The notes below the pieces were generated by a model. The model saw only the letters and a list, made by a program, of their open reading frames with translations, ran no database searches and was not told the origin of the DNA. Below are positions 6,709 through 14,127 of a stretch of DNA of 14,135 bases, piece by piece. Within the stretch, counting starts at the first letter, position 1. Each line of letters starts with the position of its first letter. The stretch comes from Chitinophagaceae bacterium. GTDB lineage: Bacteria > Bacteroidota > Bacteroidia > Chitinophagales > Chitinophagaceae. Where the stretch lies: NCBI GenBank assembly GCA_025455245.1, contig JALOMX010000012.1, positions 1-14,135 of the forward strand. Reading direction: 5' to 3'. The translations under genes were made by a program, and so were the position numbers.

Positions 6709-7698
6709 ATGGCGCACAAAAATGAACTTATGAAAATTCTGGTTACAGGTGGTGCGGGGTTTATAGGCAGCAATCTTGTTGAAGCATTGCTGAAGGACGA
6801 TCGAATCAGTCAGGTCAGGGTGCTTGACAATCTTGCCACAGGTTTTGAAGATAATCTTAAGGAACATTTCGGTAATTCAAAGTTTGAATTTCAGAAGGGA
6901 GATATCAGAAATCCGGAGGATTGCATGGAAGCATGCATGGGAATGGATGCAATTAGTCATCAGGCCGCTTTGGGTTCGGTGCCTCGTTCCATAGCCGACC
7001 CGATAACTTCTCATAATGTAAATGTAAATGGCTTTGTTAATGTTCTGGAAGCCGCCCGGGCAAATGGTATTAAGAGAATGGTTTATGCGTCATCCAGTTC
7101 TGTTTATGGCGATTTGACTGATAGTCCCAAAGTGGAACACAGGCTTGGGAAGGTACTTAGCCCATATGCATCCACAAAATTGGCAAATGAAATATATGCT
7201 GAATCCTGGTCAAAGGTTTATGAAATGCAATTAATAGGATTAAGGTATTTTAATGTATTTGGCCCGAGACAAAATCCGGATGGCCCCTATGCCGCAGTAA
7301 TTCCGCTTTTTATTAAATCGGCCTTGAACCATACCAATCCAACGATCAACGGGGATGGTTCCATTACCAGGGATTTTACACCGGTTCAAAATGTGGTACA
7401 GATCAATATGAACGGATTATTGTCCCCTTTGGAAGGTCATTTTCATAAAGTGGTAAATGTGGCATGTGGACAAACAACCAATCTTTTACAATTGTGGAAT
7501 ATGATTGGAGAAGTCTGTCAAACGCAGGCGAAGCCAATATTTGGCCCGGTCCGGAAAGGAGATGTTCTGCAGAGTCTTGCAAATATTGATAACGCAAAAG
7601 AATTATTGAATTATAGGCCTGAAACAGGGCTTCAAAGTGCTATTGAACAAACAATAGCTTGGTATAAAGAAAATATGTTTCAGAACAATCTGGTATAA
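6709..7698 (+). CDS. tviC: UDP-N-acetylglucosamine (uronate) 4-epimerase, TviC/WbpP type
   Basis: Extended short-chain dehydrogenase/reductase that inverts C4 of UDP-GlcNAc(A) to UDP-GalNAc(A) using tightly bound NAD, in the cytoplasm. Seen in 329 residues: NAD-binding GGAGFIG (14-20); a DNLATG segment after strand 2; catalytic Ser in the ASSSSVYG segment (127-134); Tyr153 and Lys157 in YASTK; and FGPRQNPDGPYAAVIP, whose RQNP..PYAAVIP part is typical of the WbpP/TviC group of UDP-GlcNAc epimerases rather than plain GalE. The ATG at 6730 gives MKILVTGG, the commoner N-terminus in such proteins, and is a real alternative to 6709; neither has a clear Shine-Dalgarno. It works with the dehydrogenase upstream to make UDP-GalNAcA for surface polysaccharide. 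A possible terminator follows. Confidence 0.88.
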   Translation: MAHKNELMKILVTGGAGFIGSNLVEALLKDDRISQVRVLDNLATGFEDNLKEHFGNSKFEFQKGDIRNPEDCMEACMGMDAISHQAALGSVPRSIADPITSHNVNVNGFVNVLEAARANGIKRMVYASSSSVYGDLTDSPKVEHRLGKVLSPYASTKLANEIYAESWSKVYEMQLIGLRYFNVFGPRQNPDGPYAAVIPLFIKSALNHTNPTINGDGSITRDFTPVQNVVQINMNGLLSPLEGHFHKVVNVACGQTTNLLQLWNMIGEVCQTQAKPIFGPVRKGDVLQSLANIDNAKELLNYRPETGLQSAIEQTIAWYKENMFQNNLV

Positions 7699-7772
7699 GG
7701 AGCCGGTGTTAAGAAACTAATTGCATTGAAAAGGGAACTGTACATGCTCAGGACATTCTACACATGTGACTG

Positions 7773-7808
7773 AGGGTGGCGAAGCCGTATCCGGACCTTC
7801 TTTTTTTT
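7773..7808 (+). terminator. Possible intrinsic terminator after tviC
   Basis: A GC-containing imperfect hairpin (7773-7798; inner GGC-GAA-GCC at 7778-7786, outer GGT/ACC possible) is followed by a run of eight T (7801-7808). It lies about 75 nt after the tviC stop and upstream of the regulator gene, so it would separate the sugar-nucleotide module from the export operon. The pairing is imperfect. Confidence 0.4.
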
Positions 7809-7816
7809 AAACGAGT

Positions 7817-7824
7817 CACCTTTG
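7817..7824 (+). promoter_or_regulatory. Possible -7 element for the polysaccharide export operon
   Basis: CACCTTTG has one mismatch to TAnnTTTG and lies 26 nt before the regulator ATG, just after the putative terminator. There is no TTG at the expected -33 distance, which is occupied by the hairpin and T run. A weak core promoter would fit a regulated operon, but this is inference. Confidence 0.3.
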
Positions 7825-7850
7825 CAAACCCTCCTGCTTTTTAAATAACT

Positions 7851-8417
7851 ATGCTGGATAGTTTGATTACTTCAAAGACCCGCATGAAATTATTGTTGAA
7901 GTTTTTCAGCAATACACAAACAAAGGCTTATCTGCGTTCGCTGGCCGATGAGTTTGGTGAAAGTACCAACTCTATCCGGGTAGAATTGAACCGTTTAAGC
8001 GAAGCAGGTTTGTTGTTGCATGAGCAAAACGGTAATACCGTTTTGTATAAAGCCAACGCAAAAAACCCCTTCTTTAAATCATTGCATCAACTCGTAATAA
8101 AATATATGGGAGTTGATGATATTCTCGAAAGTGTTGTCAGAAAAATTGGCGACCTTGAGCTTGCATTTATAACGGGCGATTATGCACGTGGAATAGATAG
8201 TGGTGTAATAGATCTGGTAATCGTAGCACACGAATTAGATAAGGTTTTTTTGGCACATCTTCATGAAAGGGCAGAGGAAATGTCGCAAAGAAAGATTCGT
8301 TTGAAAACACTTTCCCCTGATGAATTTGAGAAAAACGAAAAAAAGCTTGATGCGAACAACACACTTATCTTATATGCCGGTCCGGATTCCGGATATAAGC
8401 TTTCTTTGGATTATTAA
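7851..8417 (+). CDS. Winged-helix regulator with degenerate nucleotidyltransferase-like domain
   Basis: Likely DNA-binding regulator of the downstream export genes, 188 residues. The N-terminal half is a winged helix-turn-helix: helix RMKLLLKFF (11-19), HTH around residues 27-50 (YLRSLADEFGESTNSIRVEL, then NRL), and a wing with LLLHEQNGNTVLYKAN (54-69). After a linker, residues about 100-185 look like a minimal nucleotidyltransferase (MNT) fold: TGDYARG (108-114) resembles the GSxARG loop, and GVIDLVIV (118-125) aligns with the SDIDLxV strand. The first metal-binding Asp of that pair is Val119, while Asp121 remains, so catalysis is doubtful. Similar two-domain proteins head many Bacteroidota polysaccharide loci and are often labelled ArsR-like. 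The OPX gene follows after 28 nt. The ligand and operator are unknown. Confidence 0.75.
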   Translation: MLDSLITSKTRMKLLLKFFSNTQTKAYLRSLADEFGESTNSIRVELNRLSEAGLLLHEQNGNTVLYKANAKNPFFKSLHQLVIKYMGVDDILESVVRKIGDLELAFITGDYARGIDSGVIDLVIVAHELDKVFLAHLHERAEEMSQRKIRLKTLSPDEFEKNEKKLDANNTLILYAGPDSGYKLSLDY

Positions 8418-8445
8418 AATAATGTTCAATTTTATAAATTAAAAA

Positions 8446-9270
8446 ATGAGATCCAAATTTTCATTCTCTCTATTAGGAATATTAATCCTGTCCATAATGG
8501 CAATATCACTAAGCAGTTGCCTTACTTATAAGCAAATTGTTAACTTTCAGGATGGTGAGGTATTGGATTCGGGATATATTGATTCAATCTCGAATTTTTA
8601 CCCTCTGAAGCTTCAACCGGATGATGTACTTCAGGTTATCGTAAGCAGTTTTGAAACAGAAGAGGCAAGGAGGTTTAATACCATGATGGGTGGTGCAAAC
8701 AACCAACAGATGGGAGGTGGCGGCGGAGGAGGGATCAATGTTTCAGAACCCTTTGGCTATAGGGTCGATTCTAAGGGCTTTGTTGAAATGCCCGTTGTAG
8801 GCAAGGTATATTTGAAAGATAAAACCCTTGAAGAGGCAAGAGATGAAATAGCAAGAAGTATTGAGGCAACAGGCTACCTTAAGGAATTTAGCCTTCAAAT
8901 AAGGTATTTAACATTCAGGGTTACTATTCTCGGAGAGGTTACAAGACCGGGTTCTTTTACCGTACCAAATTCAAGAATGACCATTCTGGAAGCAGTTGGC
9001 CTTGCCGGAGATGTGGGGATTTTCAGCAACAGGGATAACATTCTGATCATTCGCGAAAAAGATGGGGAAAGGGTTTATGGCAGGGTGAATCTTAAATCAA
9101 AAGACATTTTTAATTCACCTTATTATTATCTTAAGCCAAATGATATTGTGTATGTTGAACCCCACAAAAGTAAAATACTCTCTACACCTGATCCGGTATC
9201 AAGATATATCGGCACTATCATAGCTTTTACAACCCTGATAACACTGTTTATCACCTTGTTTAATAATTAA
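8446..9270 (+). CDS. wza: Polysaccharide export outer-membrane lipoprotein (Wza/OPX family)
   Basis: Outer-membrane polysaccharide export (OPX) protein, 274 residues, forming the exit channel for capsule or exopolysaccharide. The signal peptide (hydrophobic 9-20) ends in the lipobox LSSC, so Cys25 is the lipidated residue. A poly-export domain begins at about LKLQPDDVLQV (58) and includes FGYRVDSKGFVEMPVVGKV. An SLBB domain follows at about 157-225, with VTILGEVTRPGSFTVP and LEAVGLAGDVG. A hydrophobic helix near the end (about 249-271) could be the membrane-spanning segment. A low-complexity Gly-rich insertion (about 82-96, seven Gly in a row) interrupts the first domain. It lacks the second SLBB and larger C-terminal part of E. 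coli Wza (379 aa), so it is a short, single-SLBB type. Its BY-kinase partner follows after 16 nt. Confidence 0.88.
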   Translation: MRSKFSFSLLGILILSIMAISLSSCLTYKQIVNFQDGEVLDSGYIDSISNFYPLKLQPDDVLQVIVSSFETEEARRFNTMMGGANNQQMGGGGGGGINVSEPFGYRVDSKGFVEMPVVGKVYLKDKTLEEARDEIARSIEATGYLKEFSLQIRYLTFRVTILGEVTRPGSFTVPNSRMTILEAVGLAGDVGIFSNRDNILIIREKDGERVYGRVNLKSKDIFNSPYYYLKPNDIVYVEPHKSKILSTPDPVSRYIGTIIAFTTLITLFITLFNN

Positions 9271-9286
9271 TAAGGATTTTTACTTT

Positions 9287-11734
9287 ATGGTAACGGAAAT
9301 TAATAAAACAGAAAATAAAGAAAACGGAACGGTAGCGCCCGTAAGTGGACGTTCTGTTTTTTCTTCAGAAATTGATGTAGAGAAAATATTTTATATAGTC
9401 CTGAATAAATGGCCGATCATTATCTTATGCAGCCTGCTCGGGTATTTTATTTCAAATTTATACCTGAGATATGTAACCCCAAAGTATTCATCCATAACGA
9501 GGCTATTAATAAAAGACACACGTTATTCAGGTGGAATGTCGGAGGCCACGGTATTTCAGGATCTTGGAATATTAACACCGGGAAGAAACCTTGATAATGA
9601 AATCCAGATTTTAAAAACCTCATTCATTATGGAAGAGGTTGTGCGTCGTTTAAATCTTCAATACACATATGCAAGTCAGGGAAGGTTAAAATCAAACGAT
9701 TTATATGAAACTACGCCGGTAAAAGTTATTTCATGGACACCGAAAGATTCGTTGGTACAGCGATTGGTCGCTTTAAATATTTCGATTGATGACAATAGTT
9801 CTTTTACGATTAAGTATGGAGATAAGAATTACAAAGGCCAATTAGGCCAATTGATCCGATTGCCGGTTGGCAGCATTACCCTGGGTGCCCCGGAAGGGAA
9901 GATGGAAAAACTTTCGGATGCAAGAGAAATATTATTAACAATAAAGCCGGTTAACAATGCTGCATTGCAATATTCAAGAAGCCTTTCGGTAAGCGGTGAT
10001 CCCAAGTCAAGGAGCAGTACGGTTCTGGAGTTAAATTTTCTGGATGAAAACCCCCAACGGGCCACAGATATTCTGCAGGAGATAATCCGTGTATATAATG
10101 AAACCGAAGTAGCGGACAAAAACAGGGTTTTTGAAAATACGGTCAAGTTTATTGATGAGCGGATGCAGATACTGGGGACGGAACTACGTGCGGTCGAAGG
10201 TGATGTGGCGGATTTCAAGGCCCGTGAAGAAGCTTTAAACCTGCAGGGTGAAGCTGCCATGCTCATGATGGAATCCAATGAATCTACTAAAGTCATTGCA
10301 GGATACATGGCTAGTCTGGATATGTTGAAAGCAATCCGGGAGCAATTATTAAAAGAGGGTACCAAATTTGAGTTTTTACCGGTTGGAGAGGCCATTGCAA
10401 ATGCTTCACTTGGAAGGCTTTTGGCTGCATTCAACGATCTTTTGCTTCAAAGGGAAAGATTGCAAACAAGACTTGGGTTAAACCATCCAGATATTATTAC
10501 CATAGAAAGACAACTTGATAACTTAAGACAAAATATTGTAGGGGAAATTAATGTTTCAGAGCAGGATCTGAAAGTTAAACTCAATTCATTAAATAATCAG
10601 CAACGAACGATTTCCAACAGAAAAAGAATAATTCCAGATGCGGAGAAGCAACTTTTGGAAATACAAAGACAGCAGGCAATAAAGCAACAGCTTTATTTGT
10701 ACCTTTTACAAAAACGTGAAGAATCTGCATTGAGTCTGAGTGTTACGGTTGCAAACAACAGGGTCATTGAACCACCTCGCCCAAATGGCTTGGTGTCTCC
10801 AAAAGCCAAACAGGTTCAATTGGTAGCTATAAGCTTATCTTTTCTTGCCCCCATTTTATTTATTTTGATCGGGCAGGCTGTAAATAAAAAGGTAATGGTT
10901 GAAGATCATATAGTAACAAATACTTCAGTGCCCGTTTTGGGTACCATACCTCAATCAATTGCACACCAGGGGCACCTTGTTATCAATGAAAGAAAAAGAA
11001 GCGCCCCTGCAGAGATGTTCAGGTTGACCAGAGCTAACCTTCAATTTGTGGGAGAGGGTATCCATAACCGTGTAATAGCATTTACCAGTTCTATTTCGGG
11101 AGAAGGTAAAAGTTTTATTACCCTTAACATGGGCCTGACCCTGGCTCTTGGGTCTAAAAAGGTGATCATTATCGAGCTTGATATGCGTAAGCCAAAGCTG
11201 GCAAATTATCTTGGCCATAAAAAGGGAACAGGAAAAGGAATTTCCGACTACCTGGTGGACGATAGCATACCCTGGCAAAAATTAATTCATGTAAGTCTTT
11301 ACCATGATAACCTTCATTACATTGCTACCGGTCCTCTTCCCCCCAACCCCAGTGAATTATTACTGAGTGAACGACTGGAGGAATTGATTAATATTTTGAA
11401 AAAGGAATATGACTTTGTTTTGATCGATACACCTCCGATAGGACTGGTAAGTGATGCGCTTTTATTAAATAAATTGCTGGATGCAACCATCTATGTGGTG
11501 AGGCAGGGTGTAACCGAACAGCGTCAATTAAGAATTGTTGAAGACATAAAAACCAACCGGAAAATGCCGAGGGTCTATATCATTTTCAATGGGGTGAAAT
11601 TTGGTGCAGGTGGTTATGGCTATGGCGGTGGCTATGGATATGGCTATGGATACAATTATGGTTATGGATATGGCTATTATTCCGATGAAAGAAAGCAGGT
11701 ACCCAAATGGAAAAGAATTCTTCGTTTGAAATAG
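9287..11734 (+). CDS. wzc: Polysaccharide co-polymerase / tyrosine autokinase (Wzc-like BY-kinase)
   Basis: Inner-membrane protein that controls polymer length and export through autophosphorylation on C-terminal tyrosines; 815 residues. In order: a Wzz-type N-terminus with TM1 (about 43-63); a large periplasmic region with coiled-coil stretches (about 260-490) ending in a GNVR-like segment with VIEPPRPNG; TM2 (about 511-531); and a cytoplasmic P-loop kinase domain. Kinase motifs seen: Walker A SGEGKS with Lys608; Walker A' IIIELDMRKP (627-636) with Asp632; and Walker B VLIDTPP (711-717) with Asp714. The tail has 11 tyrosines between residues 777 and 798, alternating with Gly, then a basic end. 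Domain order and length match PCP-2a proteins such as Wzc. An AAGGA lies 10 nt before the ATG and may be a Shine-Dalgarno. It is partnered with the OPX protein upstream; the permease gene follows after 38 nt. Confidence 0.93.
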   Translation: MVTEINKTENKENGTVAPVSGRSVFSSEIDVEKIFYIVLNKWPIIILCSLLGYFISNLYLRYVTPKYSSITRLLIKDTRYSGGMSEATVFQDLGILTPGRNLDNEIQILKTSFIMEEVVRRLNLQYTYASQGRLKSNDLYETTPVKVISWTPKDSLVQRLVALNISIDDNSSFTIKYGDKNYKGQLGQLIRLPVGSITLGAPEGKMEKLSDAREILLTIKPVNNAALQYSRSLSVSGDPKSRSSTVLELNFLDENPQRATDILQEIIRVYNETEVADKNRVFENTVKFIDERMQILGTELRAVEGDVADFKAREEALNLQGEAAMLMMESNESTKVIAGYMASLDMLKAIREQLLKEGTKFEFLPVGEAIANASLGRLLAAFNDLLLQRERLQTRLGLNHPDIITIERQLDNLRQNIVGEINVSEQDLKVKLNSLNNQQRTISNRKRIIPDAEKQLLEIQRQQAIKQQLYLYLLQKREESALSLSVTVANNRVIEPPRPNGLVSPKAKQVQLVAISLSFLAPILFILIGQAVNKKVMVEDHIVTNTSVPVLGTIPQSIAHQGHLVINERKRSAPAEMFRLTRANLQFVGEGIHNRVIAFTSSISGEGKSFITLNMGLTLALGSKKVIIIELDMRKPKLANYLGHKKGTGKGISDYLVDDSIPWQKLIHVSLYHDNLHYIATGPLPPNPSELLLSERLEELINILKKEYDFVLIDTPPIGLVSDALLLNKLLDATIYVVRQGVTEQRQLRIVEDIKTNRKMPRVYIIFNGVKFGAGGYGYGGGYGYGYGYNYGYGYGYYSDERKQVPKWKRILRLK
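11609..11680 (+). repeat. Tyr/Gly-encoding degenerate hexamer repeat at the 3' end of the kinase gene
   Basis: TATGGN-type units recur in frame across this stretch, encoding mostly alternating Gly and Tyr with one Asn. Third positions vary (GGC, GGA, GGT), so the array is imperfect but still a candidate for slippage. A gain or loss of one unit would add or remove one Gly-Tyr pair without shifting the frame. Confidence 0.7.
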
Positions 11735-11772
11735 TCGGGTAAAACCTAATTGTTCATTTCAGTATTTATTAG

Positions 11773-13533
11773 TTGAGTTTACCTGTTTTTATTACCCTTT
11801 TTGTAGTCGCAGGTCTTATTGTTTCATTGGTTAGAAACCTGATAAGGCCATCCATGAGTTTTGTCATGGCGGTTTTTGTACTTGTAATTTTCAGGGTAAT
11901 TTCCATTGAAGAGCTTTTATCCGGTCTTTCCAATAAGCAGATCATTCTCATTTTTTTATTGATTATACTTACGGCAGGGCTTCAGCGCAAAATCGGAAAA
12001 GATTTTTTCTTCAGGGTATTCAGGTCTGACATGTCGCCATTTGCTTTCCGGTTAAAAATGATGGTTTTGGTTGGAAGTTTGTCTTCATTGATCAACAATA
12101 CCCCGATTGTAGCCTTTATGATTCCTTATGTAAAGGAATGGGCTGCCCGTAAAAAAGTTCCTGCATCTGTTTTTCTGATACCGTTATCCTTTGCAACCAT
12201 TTTAGGTGGTATGATTACGGTAGTTGGTACTTCAACCAACCTCGTTTTGAATGGATTGATTGAACAAGCAGGGTATATTCCGCTTGGATTCCGTGATTTT
12301 CTTTTTCTGGGAATCCTTGTTTCCTTAGCGGGTATTTTATTTATGGCTTTTTTTAGTCATAAGTTATTGCCTCAAAATAAAGAGAACAAAAGCTATGTTA
12401 TTGAGCACCTCAATGAGTACATTGTTGAAACTGTTGTTTCAAATACGGCCCCGATTGTTGGATTAACCATAGAAGAAGCCGGATTGAGGCATTTAAAGGA
12501 AATATTCCTTGTTGAAATCCAAAGGGATAACCGTGTAATAGCCGCTGTTGGGCCGAATGAATTGATCAGGGCAGGCGATTCACTTTTCTTTGCGGGGAAT
12601 ACCCAAAGTATCTTCACACTCATTCAACAGAATAAAGGACTTGAACTACCGGAACAATCCTATGTGAAGAATAACGCTTTTTTTAAACTTATTGAAGCAG
12701 TTGTACCATCGGGAAGTCCATTAATAGGTTCTACCCTTAAGGAATGTGATTTCAGGAATAAATACCGGGGGTCAGTTATTTCCATTTACAGAAAGGGTGA
12801 AAAAGTGGTTGGAAACCTTGGTGAAATAAAGATACAGGCCGGTGATTTATTATTAATGCTTGCAGGAAAAGACTGGCGTGCATACAATAATGGTCGTGAC
12901 CTTGTAATTGTCACCTTTATGGGTGAAATAAATGCCGCAGAAAACAAACGAACGATTTTACCCATCCTTGCGGCACTTGGATTGCTTCTTGCGGGCGTGG
13001 CAGGTTTAATGGATCTTTTTGTTGCAGCGTCAGTTGGAATAGTTCTTCTGCTCGCTTTTAAAGCCATAGATGGCGAGGTGATCAAAAAGTCGATAGACAT
13101 TGATTTATTGGCTATTCTTATTTCGAGCCTTGCTATTGGCCTTGCACTAACCAAATCAGGTGCTGCAAATTTTTTAGTTGATTCAATGATGCTAAGTTTT
13201 TCAGGGGGAAGTATTCCCATCATGGTTGTACTTCTTTTTGCAGGAACAGTACTGCTCACATCACTCATCACCAATGCAGCGGCAGTATCAATCATGTTTC
13301 CTGTAGCACTGAATATCAGCGAGCAATTCAGTATGCAAGCAACTCCATTTTTTGTTACCATTGCATTCGCGGCATCTGCTTCATTTCTAACTCCCATAGG
13401 TTATCAAACCAATCTGATGGTAATGGGACCGGGCAATTACAGATTTTCCGATTTTTTTAAATTAGGTTTCCCTTTACTGATTATCTATTCAGCAATATGT
13501 ATTTTCTTCATTATAAAGTATTATAATATTTAA
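11773..13533 (+). CDS. SLC13-family permease with two TrkA-C domains, putative sulfate transporter
   Basis: Inner-membrane anion symporter of the SLC13/DASS type, 586 residues. The first membrane half has the motif NNTP (108-111) with following IVAFMIP, and GTSTN (152-156). Two soluble TrkA-C (RCK-C) domains, about 217-287 and 305-370, sit in the central loop. The second half has TNAAAVSIMFP (500-510) and TPIGYQTN (540-547). The two NNTP/TN and TNAA/TPxGYQTN pairs are the expected ion- and substrate-binding hairpins. The start is a TTG at 11773: a stop (11770-11772) closes the frame just upstream, and the first in-frame ATG (11854, residue 28) would remove TM1. cysC begins 2 nt after the stop, which points to sulfate as substrate. 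Other SLC13 anions (dicarboxylates, arsenite-like) are possible by sequence alone. Confidence 0.8.
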   Translation: MSLPVFITLFVVAGLIVSLVRNLIRPSMSFVMAVFVLVIFRVISIEELLSGLSNKQIILIFLLIILTAGLQRKIGKDFFFRVFRSDMSPFAFRLKMMVLVGSLSSLINNTPIVAFMIPYVKEWAARKKVPASVFLIPLSFATILGGMITVVGTSTNLVLNGLIEQAGYIPLGFRDFLFLGILVSLAGILFMAFFSHKLLPQNKENKSYVIEHLNEYIVETVVSNTAPIVGLTIEEAGLRHLKEIFLVEIQRDNRVIAAVGPNELIRAGDSLFFAGNTQSIFTLIQQNKGLELPEQSYVKNNAFFKLIEAVVPSGSPLIGSTLKECDFRNKYRGSVISIYRKGEKVVGNLGEIKIQAGDLLLMLAGKDWRAYNNGRDLVIVTFMGEINAAENKRTILPILAALGLLLAGVAGLMDLFVAASVGIVLLLAFKAIDGEVIKKSIDIDLLAILISSLAIGLALTKSGAANFLVDSMMLSFSGGSIPIMVVLLFAGTVLLTSLITNAAAVSIMFPVALNISEQFSMQATPFFVTIAFAASASFLTPIGYQTNLMVMGPGNYRFSDFFKLGFPLLIIYSAICIFFIIKYYNI

Positions 13534-13535
13534 TA

Positions 13536-14126
13536 ATGCTTCATATTCATCCATCAACGTTTAAAGTTTCAAGAACCAACAGGTCAGAGAAGTTAAACCA
13601 AACCCCAAGGCTGATTTGGTTTACCGGCTTATCAGGATCGGGAAAAAGTACCCTTGCCAACGCATTGGAGTTTCTTTTATATTCTAAAGGATACGCTACA
13701 TATCTGATGGATGGTGATAATGTCAGAACCGGGCTGTGCAAGGATTTGACATTCAGTATTGAAGACCGGATTGAAAATATCAGAAGGATTGCAGAGGTGG
13801 GAAACCTGATGCTTGATGCCGGTCTGATTGTATTATCTGCATTTATATCTCCATTCATTGCCGACCGCGAAATGATTTCAAGATTGGTAGGGGCAGAGAA
13901 TTTTCTGGAGATATACGTTGATTGTCCCATTGAGGTATGCGAGGCAAGGGATGTAAAAGGATTGTACAATAAAGCAAGGCAGGGTTTGATACCCAACTTT
14001 ACGGGGATTGATTCACCGTATGAACCTCCGATAAACCCTTTTGCACAAATTAAAACAAATGAAATGTCTTTAGAAACATCAGTACAATATCTTTTTGATC
14101 AACTTGAACCAAGAATCATCTATTAA
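13536..14126 (+). CDS. cysC: Adenylylsulfate (APS) kinase
   Basis: Cytoplasmic kinase that phosphorylates APS to PAPS, the donor for sulfotransferases and a substrate of some sulfate-reduction routes. The 196 residues fit stand-alone CysC (about 200), not a CysN-CysC fusion. Seen: Walker A GLSGSGKS (31-38); DGDNVRTGL (59-67), where the usual His of RHGL is Thr; EDRIENIRRIAEV; SAFISPF; and the C-terminal lid with ARDVKGLYNKARQG and FTGIDSPYEPP. These cover the APS- and ATP-binding segments, so the enzyme looks intact. It starts 2 nt after the permease stop, so translational coupling is likely. A possible next gene starts 1 nt after its stop. The ATP sulfurylase (CysD/CysN or Sat) needed to make APS is not in the window. 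Confidence 0.93.
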   Translation: MLHIHPSTFKVSRTNRSEKLNQTPRLIWFTGLSGSGKSTLANALEFLLYSKGYATYLMDGDNVRTGLCKDLTFSIEDRIENIRRIAEVGNLMLDAGLIVLSAFISPFIADREMISRLVGAENFLEIYVDCPIEVCEARDVKGLYNKARQGLIPNFTGIDSPYEPPINPFAQIKTNEMSLETSVQYLFDQLEPRIIY

Positions 14127-14127
14127 T

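Noticed and set aside
8200..8220. Idea that the regulator is half of a MNT/HEPN toxin-antitoxin pair
   Set aside because: There is no HEPN partner gene next to it, the MNT-like motif is degenerate, and the gene is fused to a winged helix at the head of an export operon.
9829..10434. 201-codon open frame on the minus strand opposite the BY-kinase gene
   Set aside because: It is antisense to the periplasmic coiled-coil part of a well-supported gene and is Ser/Ala/Arg-rich low complexity, typical of a shadow frame.
12786..13397. 203-codon open frame on the minus strand opposite the SLC13 permease
   Set aside because: It is an antisense shadow of hydrophobic coding sequence, with no domain or promoter.
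13547..13996. 149-codon minus-strand open frame opposite cysC
   Set aside because: It is fully contained in cysC, whose motifs are unmistakable.
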